From JAICIG01 sp035532215 (GTDB lineage: Bacteria; Planctomycetota; Planctomycetia; Pirellulales; JAICIG01), in contig DATKRK010000426.1 in assembly GCA_035532215.1 (NCBI GenBank), forward strand, positions 1-43,077: DNA of 43,077 nucleotides, written 5' to 3'. Within the stretch, counting starts at the first letter, position 1, and each line of letters starts with the position of its first letter. This document shows, piece by piece, positions 32,145 through 41,424 of this stretch. Made by a program: the position numbers and the translations under genes. The notes under the pieces were generated by a model that did not search any database, had not been told where the DNA came from, and worked only from the letters and a program-made list of their open reading frames with translations.

Positions 32145-35100
32145 ATGATTTCTCACTGCTGGAAATCCTTCGCAGTGGCTGCCTTGGCGCTAGGCGCGAT
32201 CCCGGCGCGGGCTGGCGAGGCTGAGTTGAAATCCCTCGCCGAGCGATACGAGCGCGAATTTCGCCCGCTTGTCGTGAAATATTGCCACGATTGCCACTCG
32301 GCCGAGACAACGACCGAAGCCGATTTGGACCTGTCGCTGTTCGCCAATCTCGCCGAGATTCGCAAAGCGCCGCGCGCGTGGCAGAAGGTCCGCGAAATGC
32401 TCGACGGCGGCCAGATGCCCCCCAAGGACGCGCCGCAACCGCCCGACGCCGAGCGGCGCCGGCTCGCCGAGTGGGTTCACGAATATCTCAAGTGGGAGGC
32501 CCGTTCCACGGCCGGCGATCCGGGCCGAGTCGTGTTGCGCCGACTGAATAACGCCGAATACACGTACACGATTCGCGATTTGACGGGCCTCGATTCGCTC
32601 GAGCCGGCCCGCGAGTTCCCGGTCGACGGCGCCGCGGGCGAAGGTTTTACGAACACCGGCAATGCGCTGGCGATGTCTCCGGCGCTGTTTGCCAAGTATC
32701 TCGACGCCGCCAAGCAAATCGCGGCCCACGCGGTGCTGCTGCCCGATGGGATCCGCTTCTCTGTTCATACGACGCGCGTCGACCAGACGCACGAAATCGT
32801 GGAACGAATCCGCGAGTTCTATCGCGAATACACCGCTTCGGGCGCCAGCCGGCAGGTGCAGTTGCAAGGGCTGGTTTGGGATGCCGACGCCGGCGGCCGG
32901 CTGCCGCTGGAAAACTATCTGGCCGCGACGCTCGCCGAGCGCGAGGCATTGGCCCAGGGGGCGAAGACGATCGACGCCGTGGCCCGCGAGCGCGGATTGA
33001 GCCCCAAGTATCTGGCCATGCTTTGGAACGCGCTCAACACTGAAGAGCCGTCGCTCGTGCTCGATCGCGTTCGCGAGCGATGGCGAACTGCGGCGCCCGA
33101 GCAGGCCGAGGCCCTCGTCGCCGACGTCGCACGCTGGCAAAAGGCCCTGTGGAAGTTCGGCAGCGTCGGACATATCGGCAAAGTCGGCGGGCCGAAGGCT
33201 TGGCAAGAGCCGGTAACGCCGGTGCTCGCGAAGCAGGAGATCCGGCTAAAACTGCCCGTCTCGTCCGACGGCGAAGCGGTGACGATCTATCTCGCCGCCG
33301 GCGACGCGGGAGACGGCAATGAGCACGATTTCGTCGTCTGGGAGCGGCCGCGGCTGGTCGCCCCGGGCCGGCCCGAGTTGCTGCTTCGCGACGTGCGCTT
33401 CGCCGCCGCGCATTTGGCGCAATACCGACAGCGGGCATTCGCTGTGGCGGCGAAGTGTCTGGCGGCCGCAGAGGAAGCCAAAGGCGGCGCCGAGGGGGAC
33501 GTCGCTGCGTTGGCGGAGCGTCACGGCGTCGATGTCGACGTGCTCGAATCGTGGCTCGATTTGCTCGGCGTCCGCGGCGGTCGCGGCGTCAAAATCGATT
33601 CCCACTTTACGACGAAGCTCCCAAACGCTTCGGGCTACGATTTCATTCAAGGCTGGGGCAGCGACAGTACGCCCTTGCTGGTCGCCAATTCGTCCGACCA
33701 GCACGTGCGCATCCCCGGCAACATGAAGCCGCACGGCGTGGCCGTTCACCCTTCGCCGACGCTACGCGCGGTCGTCGGCTGGCGCAGCCCCGCAGCGGCG
33801 ACGGTTCGCATTCTCGGCAAAGTGGCCCATGCGCATCCCGAGTGCGGCAACGGGGTGACGTGGTCGCTCGAACTGCGCCGCAACGCCACGCGGCAGCGGT
33901 TGGCCTCTGGAATGGCTCAGGGCGCCAAGGGGGTCGAATTCGGCCCGATCGAAAAGCTGGCCGTCGAACCGGGCGATGTGGTGTCGCTGGCCATCGGTCC
34001 GCGCGACGGCAATCACTCCTGCGACTTGACCGTGGTCGATCTCACGATCTCCGAAGAAGCCGACGGCGGGCGCCAATGGGATCTCGCCGGCGACGTTTCG
34101 GGCGACGTGCTGGCGGGCAATCCTCATGCCGATCGTTTCGGCAACGCCGACGTCTGGCATTTTTATACCGAACCCGAACAGGCGAGCGCCGGCTCGGAAT
34201 TCGTGATTCCCAGCGGCTCGCTGCTGGCGAAGTGGCAATCGGCGCCGAACGGCGAGGAAAAGAAAAAGCTGGCAGAATCGCTTCGAAATCTGTTGACCTC
34301 GCCGGCCCCGGCCGAGAAGGACAGTCCCGACGCGGCTCTCTATCGGCAGCTTGCCTCGGTCGGCGGCCCGCTCTTCGGCGCCGCGCGGCGTGCGGCGGCC
34401 AGCGGCGGGGACGACGACAGGGCGACCGACGGCGACAGGGCGACCGACGGCGACAGGGCGACCGACGGCGACAGGGCGACCGACGGCGACAGGGCGACCG
34501 ACGACGACAGGGCGACCGACGGCGACAGGGCGACCGACGGCGACAGGGCGACCGACGGCGACAGGGCGACCGACGGCGACAGGGCGACCGACGGCGACAG
34601 GGCGACCGACGGCGACGCGCCGCAGTGGGGGCTCGATCGGAAACAGTTCGGGCGGCGACCTGACGGTGCGGAGATCGAAGCGGCAAATCTCTGCGTTCAG
34701 GCGCCGGCGGTGATCGAAATCCGCCTGCCCGCCGATCTGGGCGAAGGCTGCGAATTGGTTACGACTGCGACCCTCGACGGCGAAACGGGCGCCGAAGGCT
34801 GCGTGCAAGCGCAGGCGGCGACGACGCTGCCTGAACTGCGCAACTCGCCGCACCCCGAATGGCCCATCATCGCTCTGGATGGCAGCCCGGCCCGGAAACG
34901 GGTGGAAGCCGCCTTAGACGCCTTCCGCGACGTATTCCCGGCGGCGCTATGCTATACGCGCATCGTGCCGGTGGACGAAGTCGTGACGCTGACCTTGTAC
35001 TACCGCGAAGACGATCAGCTCCGGCGGTTGATGCTGAACGACGCTCAAACCGCCGAGCTCGACCGCCTCTGGGACGAATTGCACTACGTCAGCCACGATG

Positions 35101-36494
35101 CACTGACGCTGGTCGACGCTTATTTGCAATTGATGGAGTATGCGACGCAAGATGCGGACCCCAAGGTGTTCGAGCCCTTGCGCGAACCGATCCAACGGCG
35201 CGCCGCGGCTTTTCGACAGCGGCTCATCGACGTCCAGCCGAAGCATCTCGAAGCCGTGCTCGATTTCGCACGGCTGGCTTACCGGCGCCCGCTGACCGGC
35301 GCCGAGTTGCAGGAACTCCACGCCCTGTATAGCCGGCTGCGCGATCAGGAACTGCCGCACGAAGACGCCATCCGTTTGACGCTCGCGCGAGTGCTCGCGT
35401 CGCCCGCGTTTCTCTATCACGTCGAAAGGCCCGGCCCCGGCGCTGGTCAAGCGCCCGTCTCCGACTGGGAATTGGCCAGCCGGCTGAGCTATTTTCTCTG
35501 GTCGTCGCAGCCCGATGAAGAGTTGCGGCGGTTGGCGGCGGGCGGCGGGCTCCGCGATCCGGCGGCGCTCTCGTCGCAGTTGCGGCGGATGCTTGGCGAC
35601 CAGCGCACGCGGCGGCTGGCGACCGAGTTCGCCTGCCACTGGCTGCACATTTACGACTTTGACCAACTCGACGAAAAGAGCGAGCGGCACTTCCCCGAGT
35701 TCGCCGAGCTGCGCGGCGCGATGTACGAAGAATCGATCCGGTTCTTCACCGATTTGTTTCAGAACGACGGCTCGCTGCTCGATATCCTCGATGCCGACTA
35801 CACATTTTTGAACGAGCAGTTGGCCAAGGTTTACGGCATTCCGGGCGTCGAAGGCGACGCCTGGCGTCGGGTCGACGGCGTGAAGCGGTTTTCTCGCGGC
35901 GGCATCCTGGCCCAGGCGACGACGCTGGCCAAGCAGTCGGGCGCCTCGCGCACCAGCCCGATTCTGCGGGGCAATTGGATCAGCGAAGCGCTCTTGGGCG
36001 AGCGTTTGCCCCGGCCGCCCAAGGACGTGCCGCGGCTGCCCGACGAAGTCGGCGCCGATGGCCTGAGCGTGCGGCAGCTCGTCGAACAGCACAGCAGCAA
36101 TCCGAAGTGCGCCGTTTGCCACGAGCGGATCGACCCCTTCGGCTTCGCGCTGGAGCACTTCGACGCCATCGGCCGCTGGCGCGAGAAGGACCTGGGCGAC
36201 CGGCCGATCGACACACGCGTGAAATCGCTGGACGGTGCGGAGTTCGAAGGTCTCGCCGGGCTGCGGGGCTACCTGCTGGGCGTGCGCCGCGAGGCGTTTT
36301 TACGGCAGTTTTGCCGCAAGCTGCTCGGTTACGCCCTGGGACGCGCCGTGCAACTTTCCGACGAGCCGCTGTTGGACGAAATTCAAGCGGAATTGAAGGC
36401 GAAAGATTATCATATTCTCGTGGCCCTGGAAAAGATCGTCGCCAGCCCGCAGTTCCGCGAGATCCGCGGGCGAGATACGGCGTATGAGGAATGA
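32145..36494 (+). CDS. DUF1587-1595-1592-1588-1585 planctomycete cytochrome
   Basis: This 1449-residue secreted protein starts with a signal peptide (1-23) and a PSCyt1 haem motif CHDCH at 47-51. Domains in order are DUF1587 (VVLRRLNNAEYTYTIRDLTG, about 133), then a long middle part not typical of short family members. Next come DUF1595 (FARLAYRRPLTGAEL), DUF1592 (LARVLASPAFLYHVE; ELASRLSYFLWSSQPDEEL), DUF1588 (RGGILAQATTLAKQSGASRT) and DUF1585 (FLRQFCRKLLGYALGRAVQL). A further CHERIDPFGF lies near the C-terminal quarter. Residues 758-823 are eleven copies of DRATDG. The ATG at 32145 has GGAG upstream; the frame is open upstream to 32055 but overlaps the UbiD-like gene. The reaction is unknown. 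The DUF1552 gene follows, as in most planctomycetes. Confidence 0.92.
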   Translation: MISHCWKSFAVAALALGAIPARAGEAELKSLAERYEREFRPLVVKYCHDCHSAETTTEADLDLSLFANLAEIRKAPRAWQKVREMLDGGQMPPKDAPQPPDAERRRLAEWVHEYLKWEARSTAGDPGRVVLRRLNNAEYTYTIRDLTGLDSLEPAREFPVDGAAGEGFTNTGNALAMSPALFAKYLDAAKQIAAHAVLLPDGIRFSVHTTRVDQTHEIVERIREFYREYTASGASRQVQLQGLVWDADAGGRLPLENYLAATLAEREALAQGAKTIDAVARERGLSPKYLAMLWNALNTEEPSLVLDRVRERWRTAAPEQAEALVADVARWQKALWKFGSVGHIGKVGGPKAWQEPVTPVLAKQEIRLKLPVSSDGEAVTIYLAAGDAGDGNEHDFVVWERPRLVAPGRPELLLRDVRFAAAHLAQYRQRAFAVAAKCLAAAEEAKGGAEGDVAALAERHGVDVDVLESWLDLLGVRGGRGVKIDSHFTTKLPNASGYDFIQGWGSDSTPLLVANSSDQHVRIPGNMKPHGVAVHPSPTLRAVVGWRSPAAATVRILGKVAHAHPECGNGVTWSLELRRNATRQRLASGMAQGAKGVEFGPIEKLAVEPGDVVSLAIGPRDGNHSCDLTVVDLTISEEADGGRQWDLAGDVSGDVLAGNPHADRFGNADVWHFYTEPEQASAGSEFVIPSGSLLAKWQSAPNGEEKKKLAESLRNLLTSPAPAEKDSPDAALYRQLASVGGPLFGAARRAAASGGDDDRATDGDRATDGDRATDGDRATDGDRATDDDRATDGDRATDGDRATDGDRATDGDRATDGDRATDGDAPQWGLDRKQFGRRPDGAEIEAANLCVQAPAVIEIRLPADLGEGCELVTTATLDGETGAEGCVQAQAATTLPELRNSPHPEWPIIALDGSPARKRVEAALDAFRDVFPAALCYTRIVPVDEVVTLTLYYREDDQLRRLMLNDAQTAELDRLWDELHYVSHDALTLVDAYLQLMEYATQDADPKVFEPLREPIQRRAAAFRQRLIDVQPKHLEAVLDFARLAYRRPLTGAELQELHALYSRLRDQELPHEDAIRLTLARVLASPAFLYHVERPGPGAGQAPVSDWELASRLSYFLWSSQPDEELRRLAAGGGLRDPAALSSQLRRMLGDQRTRRLATEFACHWLHIYDFDQLDEKSERHFPEFAELRGAMYEESIRFFTDLFQNDGSLLDILDADYTFLNEQLAKVYGIPGVEGDAWRRVDGVKRFSRGGILAQATTLAKQSGASRTSPILRGNWISEALLGERLPRPPKDVPRLPDEVGADGLSVRQLVEQHSSNPKCAVCHERIDPFGFALEHFDAIGRWREKDLGDRPIDTRVKSLDGAEFEGLAGLRGYLLGVRREAFLRQFCRKLLGYALGRAVQLSDEPLLDEIQAELKAKDYHILVALEKIVASPQFREIRGRDTAYEE
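34416..34613 (+). repeat. Eleven-copy 18-bp in-frame minisatellite
   Basis: Eleven tandem 18-base units (GACAGGGCGACCGACGGC) encode DRATDG repeats inside the DUF1592-type cytochrome, residues 758-823. Ten are apparently identical; the fifth ends in GAC instead of GGC, giving DRATDD. Such near-perfect copies suggest recent expansion. The run lies in a hydrophilic linker, so changes in copy number keep the reading frame and alter only linker length. Confidence 0.97.
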
Positions 36495-36507
36495 GCCGGA
36501 GAATCAG

Positions 36508-36603
36508 GCGAGCCGGAGGCGTCAGCCTCCGGGTCGTAGCGGCGACGGGCTGCAATTAGCGTAAAACGCGGCGTCACCGGGGGGCTAACGCCCCCCGCTC
36601 GCC
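36508..36603. repeat. Dispersed double-hairpin repeat, third locus
   Basis: A relative of the repeats at 1923 and 2135, sharing GCGAGCCGGAGGCG and CCGGGGGGCTAACGCCCCCCG blocks but with a different centre. It fills most of the gap between the DUF1592-type and DUF1552 genes. It may form hairpins in the shared transcript. Confidence 0.8.
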
Positions 36604-36653
36604 GATCCGCCGAGCAATCAAACTGGCGAACAAAGATGACATCGGAGCCCCCC

Positions 36654-37958
36654 ATGAACCGACACGTATTCTCCCGCCGCACGATGCTGCGAGGCATCGG
36701 CGTTTCGATGGCTTTGCCGTGGCTCGAATCGCTGCGCGTCTGGGGCGACGAACCGGCCGGCCGCCAGGCTGCGAGCGAGCCGCCCGTGCGGCTGGCGGTG
36801 CTGTTCGCCGGCAACGGTTTTCACGGCAAAGAGTGGCGGGCCGAAGGCGAAGGCCGCAACATGGAACTCGGCCAGGTGCTCGCGCCGCTGGCCGACCATC
36901 GCGAAAAGCTGCTGTTCATCCGCGGGCTGTTCAACGCCGAGGCGCTCAAGGGGAACATCCATAGCTCGCAGACCGGCAACTTGCTCTCCGGCGCCCCCTT
37001 GGCCTCGGGCGGCGAGATCCGTTCTGGCACGAGCGTCGACCAGTTGCTCGCGCAGACCTACGGTCGCTCGACCAAGACGCCGAGCCTGGTGCTCGGTTGC
37101 GAAAAGTCGAACCCGTCAGTCCACAAAAACTACTCGATGCTCTACAGCTCTCACATTTCGTGGAGCTCGCCGACCACGCCCACGCCCCTGGAGTTGTACC
37201 CGGCGTTGGCCTTCGACCGGCTATTCAAGGACGAAGCGCAGGCGGGCGACAAGAGCGTGCTCGACGCCGTGCTGGCCGATGCCGCCGATCTACGGCGCCA
37301 GATCAGCGCGGCCGACCAGCGCAAACTCGACGAATATCTCGACTCGGTCCGCGACGTCGAGCAGCGCATCGCAAACGCCGGCAAACAAGGCGAGTTGCAA
37401 GGCTGGCGGCCAGCGCTCGACAAGCCCAATATTCCCCGCCCGCCCGAGGGCGTCCCGCAGAACATCGCCGACCACATGCGGCTGATGTGCGACATCCTCG
37501 TGCTCGGCTTCCAGACCGACGCGACCCGCATCTCGACGCTCAAACTGAACAACGACCATTCGTCGCTGCGGTTCCCGCATCTGGGCGTGGACTACATGAT
37601 CCACCATTTGCTGTCGCACTCCGACACGGCCGACTGGCTGAAGGTGAACCAGTTTTTCGTCGAACAACTGGCCTACATCGCGAGCCAACTCGACGCCATC
37701 CAGGAAGGGGACCGCACGGCGCTCGACAATTCGATGCTGATGTTCTGTTCGAGCATGATGACCGGCAGCCACGACGCCACCCAGTTGCCCGTCGTGATGC
37801 TGGGCCGCGGCGGCGGGCGGATCGAGACCGGCCGAGTGCTCGACTATCGCAATCAGCCCAACCGCCAGATGTGCCGGCTGTATCTGTCGATGATGGACAA
37901 GATGGGCCTGCACCTGGATAAGTTCGGCGACGCCACCGAACCGCTAGCGGAGGTTTAA
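36654..37958 (+). CDS. DUF1552 protein
   Basis: The 434-residue protein starts with a twin-arginine signal, SRRTMLRGIGVSMALPWLE (residues about 7-25). The mature part follows the DUF1552 pattern: LAVLFAGNGFHGKEW, LFIRGLFNAEAL, HSSQTGNLLSGAPL, SVDQLLAQTYG, SPTTPTPLELYPALAFDRLF and FSHMM-like repeats near the C-terminus (CSSMMTGSHDATQLPVVMLG). It is exported and is the standard partner of the DUF1592-type cytochrome upstream. The function is unknown. The ATG at 36654 is preferred to 36636 because GGAG lies 7 bases before it and the signal peptide then starts correctly. The 159 bases before it are mainly a dispersed repeat, so translation is not coupled to the cytochrome gene. Confidence 0.9.
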   Translation: MNRHVFSRRTMLRGIGVSMALPWLESLRVWGDEPAGRQAASEPPVRLAVLFAGNGFHGKEWRAEGEGRNMELGQVLAPLADHREKLLFIRGLFNAEALKGNIHSSQTGNLLSGAPLASGGEIRSGTSVDQLLAQTYGRSTKTPSLVLGCEKSNPSVHKNYSMLYSSHISWSSPTTPTPLELYPALAFDRLFKDEAQAGDKSVLDAVLADAADLRRQISAADQRKLDEYLDSVRDVEQRIANAGKQGELQGWRPALDKPNIPRPPEGVPQNIADHMRLMCDILVLGFQTDATRISTLKLNNDHSSLRFPHLGVDYMIHHLLSHSDTADWLKVNQFFVEQLAYIASQLDAIQEGDRTALDNSMLMFCSSMMTGSHDATQLPVVMLGRGGGRIETGRVLDYRNQPNRQMCRLYLSMMDKMGLHLDKFGDATEPLAEV

Positions 37959-38000
37959 ACGCGACGGCGCGAGCGGCGCTTCGGGCGAAGAGCCAACGCT

Positions 38001-39710
38001 TCAGCGCAGGCCGCGGATCGTGCCGTCGGCGTAGACGTCGATGGCCAGGGCCGCAGGTTCCGCCGGCAGCCCCGGCATGGTGTTGATCTCTCCCGCCAGG
38101 GCGTACAAGAACCCCGCCCCCGACGCCAGTCGTACGTCTCGAATCGGAAAGCGAAACCCGCGCGGGCGGCCCAGCAGCTTGGGGTCGTGCGAAAGCGAAT
38201 ACTGCGTCTTGGCGATGCAGACTGGCAGTCGGCCAAAGCCGAGTTCGACAAATTGCTCCATGCGGCGCTTGGCCAGCGGCTCGAAGTCGACTCGCTCGGC
38301 GCCGTACACGCGAGTGGCCAAGGCCTCGATCTTCTCCGCAGGGCTCATCTCCAGATCGTACAACCAGCGCAGCTCGGAAGGCTCTTTGCAAGCTGCCGTC
38401 ACCGCCTGCGCCAGGTCTTCCGCTCCGCGACCGCCCTCGGCGAAGGCATCGATCACCGCGGCCGCCGCGGCGCCGTTGTCTCGCGCGATGCGACAGACGA
38501 GATCCAATTCGCGCGAAGAATCGTGCGGAAAACGGTTCACGGCCACCACCACGGGCAGGCCGAACTGCCGCAGAATCTCCAGATGCGCTTGCAGGTTGAC
38601 GCTGCCGGCCCGCAGTGCGTCTTCGTCGTCCCGCTCGAGTTCGGCCGGCAAGGGCTTGCCCGCTACGACGCGGAATCTGCCGCTTTGATACTTGAGCGCC
38701 CGCACGGAGCAGACCAGCACCTCGACGCTCGGCCGCAGCCCGCTCGTGCGGCATTTGATGTGAAAGAATTTTTCCGCTCCGCAATCGGCGCCAAAACCGC
38801 TTTCGGTGACTACGAAATCGGCCAGCCGCAGCGCGGTAACATCGGCCAGCACCGAGCTGTTGCCGTGCGCGATATTGCCGAACGGCCCCGCATGCACGAG
38901 CGCCGGCGTCTGCTCGCAGGTCTGCACCAGATTGGGCCGCAGCGCGTCGCGCAACAGGGCGGCCATCGCCCCGGCGCAGCCGATATCTTCGGCAAACGCC
39001 GGCTTGCCCGCTTCCGTCATGCCGACGAAGATGCGACCCAGCCGCCGGCGCAGATCCTCCAGGCTCGTGGCCAGTGCCAGGATGGCCATCACCTCGGAGG
39101 CCGCCGTCAGATCGAAGCCCGTTTCGCGCAGCGGCGCCTGACGGCGATCGCCCAAACCGGTGACGATGCTCGACAGTCCTTTGTCACTGACGTCGAGCAC
39201 GCGGCGCCAGCCGACGGTCTCGGGGCAGAGCCGCGGCGTTTTGCGGCGCTTGAGATGGTTGTCGATCATCGCGGCCAACAGATTGTTAGCCGCCGCCACG
39301 GCATGCGCGTCGCCGGTGAAGTGCAAGTTGATCTCGTCGGCAGGACACAGCGCGGCCCGGCCGCCGCCGGCGCCGCCGCCTTTGACGCCAAACACCGGCG
39401 CCTGAGAAGGCTGGCGCAGCGTTGCGATGGCAGCGTGGCCCAGCCGGCACAACGCCATCGCCAGGCCGATCGCTGCAACCGTCTTGCCTTCGCCATAAGG
39501 CGTAGGATTCACCGCGCTGACGCCGATCAGTTTGGCGCCGGCGCGCGGCGGCAGCCGCCCTTCGAGCCCCAGCGCCAGCTTGCCTTTGAACCAGCCCTGC
39601 GGCTCCCAATCGTCGTCGCCGAGCCCGAGCCGCTCGGCGATGGCTTTAATCTTCAGCGGGCTTGCGACGGCGGGCGGGACGACAGGCGACGGAGAGGCAG
39701 ACTCGGGCAT
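38001..39710 (-). CDS. fhs: Formate-tetrahydrofolate ligase
   Basis: The 569-residue enzyme makes 10-formyltetrahydrofolate from formate, ATP and tetrahydrofolate, at the entry to C1 metabolism. The ATP loop is NPTPYGEGKT (68-77). Family segments include GVKGGGAGGG (about 110-119), EINLHFTGDAHAV, NNLLAAMIDNHL, GRIFVGMTEAG, VHAGPFGNIAHGNSS, ESGFGADCGAEKFFHIKCR and the C-terminal GAGFLYALAGEINTMPGLP. The loop Tyr replaces a usual Ala or Ser, and VFGVKGGGAGGGRAALCP differs from the usual GGYSQVVP, so it is somewhat divergent. The ATG at 39710 fits the usual length of about 557. The frame is open upstream to a start at 39768 that gives a hydrophobic leader unlikely in this cytoplasmic enzyme. It converges with the DUF1552 gene. 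Confidence 0.93.
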   Translation of the reverse strand: MPESASPSPVVPPAVASPLKIKAIAERLGLGDDDWEPQGWFKGKLALGLEGRLPPRAGAKLIGVSAVNPTPYGEGKTVAAIGLAMALCRLGHAAIATLRQPSQAPVFGVKGGGAGGGRAALCPADEINLHFTGDAHAVAAANNLLAAMIDNHLKRRKTPRLCPETVGWRRVLDVSDKGLSSIVTGLGDRRQAPLRETGFDLTAASEVMAILALATSLEDLRRRLGRIFVGMTEAGKPAFAEDIGCAGAMAALLRDALRPNLVQTCEQTPALVHAGPFGNIAHGNSSVLADVTALRLADFVVTESGFGADCGAEKFFHIKCRTSGLRPSVEVLVCSVRALKYQSGRFRVVAGKPLPAELERDDEDALRAGSVNLQAHLEILRQFGLPVVVAVNRFPHDSSRELDLVCRIARDNGAAAAAVIDAFAEGGRGAEDLAQAVTAACKEPSELRWLYDLEMSPAEKIEALATRVYGAERVDFEPLAKRRMEQFVELGFGRLPVCIAKTQYSLSHDPKLLGRPRGFRFPIRDVRLASGAGFLYALAGEINTMPGLPAEPAALAIDVYADGTIRGLR

Positions 39711-39919
39711 CGGGTACGCGCAAGCAAGAAGGACAACTGCCAGGCCGCAACGGCACGGATGCCGCATTGTACACTCATCCACAACCGCCGATGGGATCTT
39801 AGCAGTCGTCGCGAGGCAAATAAAACCCGGTTTGTCAGGCTGAGAATGCCGGACTAAGCTACAGACCGTTCGACTTCTCTCGACGGCAAGAGCGCAACGA
39901 AGCACCCAGGCGGAATGAC

Positions 39920-41398
39920 ATGAAAGCGATCTCTCTGTGTTTGTCGCTGTTGGCCATCATATGCAGCAGCTTCTTCGCGGCCGAGAAGCCAAGTCAGGCG
40001 GCGGCGCCGGCGGCGCGGAAGCCAAACCTGATCTGGATCATGGCCGACGACTTGGGCTACGGCGAACTGGGCCGCTATGGCCAGAAGGTGATTCTGACGC
40101 CGCAACTCGATCGCATGGCCCAGGAGGGCCTGCGGTTCACGCACTTTTACGCCGGGGCGACCGTCTGCGCACCCTCGCGCAGCGTGCTGATGACCGGCCA
40201 GCATCACGGCCACACGCGCGTCCGCGGCAATGCGGGGGCGGCGAATCCGGTCGCCCAGGCGCTACGCGCCGACGACAACACGACGGTCGCCAAGGTGTTG
40301 CAGCAGGCAGGCTATCGCACGGCCCTGATCGGCAAATGGGGCCTGGGCGACGTGGGCGCCGCCGAAACCGGACTGCCGCGCAAGCAAGGCTTCGACGAGT
40401 TCTTCGGCTACCTGAATCAGCATCACGCGCACAATCACTTCCCCGATTACCTCTGGCGAAACGAAGAAAAGGTTTCGCTGCCAAACAAAATCGTTCCCGT
40501 CGGCGGACACGGCGGCGGCTATGCGACGGAACCCGTGCAGTACGCCGACGATTTGTTCGCGGACGAGGCTCTAAAATTCGTCGCCGAGAACAAATCGCGG
40601 CCATTCTTTCTGTATTGGTGCATGGTCGTGCCGCACGCCAACAACGAGCGGACGCGGATGCTGAAAAACGGCGCCGAAGTTCCCGACTTCGGCCCGTATG
40701 CCGACAAGGACTGGCCCGATCCCGACCGGGGGCAGGCGGCGATGATCTCGCGGCTCGACGGCTACGTGGGGCGAATGCTCGACCAGTTGCGCGAACTCGG
40801 CCTGGCCGAAAACACGCTGGTAATCTTCACGAGCGACAATGGCCCGCACAACGAGAGCAATCATAATCTGGCTCGCTTCGAGCCGGCCGGTCCCTTGAGC
40901 GGCATCAAGCGCAGCCTGCTCGACGGCGGGATTCGGGCGCCGACGATTGCCTGGTGGCCCGGTCGCGTCGCGGCAGGAAGCGAATCGGACCATGTCGGCT
41001 ACTTCGGCGATTGGATGGCGACCGCCGCGGAATTGGCTGGTACGAGCGTGCTCGATGGTTGCGATTCGATCAGCTTCGTGCCGACGCTGTTGGGCAAGCC
41101 CGGCGAACAACAGCAGCACGAGTTCTTGTACTGGGAGTTCCATGAACGCGGCTTCAAGCAGGCCGCGCTGTATCAGGGCCGCTGGAAGGGCATCCGTAGC
41201 GGCGCGCCGGATGCGCCAATCGCGCTTTACGATCAAGAGACCGATATCGCCGAGAAGCAGGACGTCGCCGCCGAGCATCCGGAAATCGCGGCCAAGATCG
41301 GCGCCTATCTTGCTTCGGCTCGCAGCGACTCGCCCGATTGGCGGCCGCAGTGGCAAGCCGCCAAGAAACCAACTCCTAACAAGAAGGCCAAACCTTGA
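39920..41398 (+). CDS. Secreted sulfatase 1 (FGly type)
   Basis: A 492-residue type I sulfatase of the alkaline phosphatase superfamily, which removes sulfate esters, here probably from sugars. After a signal peptide (1-21) comes the metal-binding ADDLGYGELG (Asp43, Asp44). The formylglycine motif follows: Cys83-Ala-Pro-Ser-Arg, continuing SVLMTGQ. The family signatures GKWGLGDVG and FTSDNGPHNES provide Lys and Asp/Asn for sulfate and metal binding. The modifying enzyme is not in this window. The second sulfatase gene follows, and an in-frame TTG there overlaps the stop (41395-41398), so the two form an operon. The substrate cannot be predicted reliably. Confidence 0.93.
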   Translation: MKAISLCLSLLAIICSSFFAAEKPSQAAAPAARKPNLIWIMADDLGYGELGRYGQKVILTPQLDRMAQEGLRFTHFYAGATVCAPSRSVLMTGQHHGHTRVRGNAGAANPVAQALRADDNTTVAKVLQQAGYRTALIGKWGLGDVGAAETGLPRKQGFDEFFGYLNQHHAHNHFPDYLWRNEEKVSLPNKIVPVGGHGGGYATEPVQYADDLFADEALKFVAENKSRPFFLYWCMVVPHANNERTRMLKNGAEVPDFGPYADKDWPDPDRGQAAMISRLDGYVGRMLDQLRELGLAENTLVIFTSDNGPHNESNHNLARFEPAGPLSGIKRSLLDGGIRAPTIAWWPGRVAAGSESDHVGYFGDWMATAAELAGTSVLDGCDSISFVPTLLGKPGEQQQHEFLYWEFHERGFKQAALYQGRWKGIRSGAPDAPIALYDQETDIAEKQDVAAEHPEIAAKIGAYLASARSDSPDWRPQWQAAKKPTPNKKAKP

Positions 41399-41424
41399 AC
41401 GCGAAATCCCCAGGACTCTGCCTG

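Noticed and set aside
34416..34613. Possible CRISPR-like array
   Set aside because: The 18-base units are contiguous, without spacers, and in frame inside a coding region.
38187..39857. 556-residue plus-strand frame opposite formate-tetrahydrofolate ligase
   Set aside because: It is a high-GC antisense shadow with low-complexity Arg/Gly-rich translation and no motifs. The same applies to 20746-22608 opposite the PSD1 gene.
39711..39905. Upstream extension of formate-tetrahydrofolate ligase with a hydrophobic leader
   Set aside because: The enzyme is cytoplasmic and the extension exceeds the usual length; no convincing Shine-Dalgarno site supports it.
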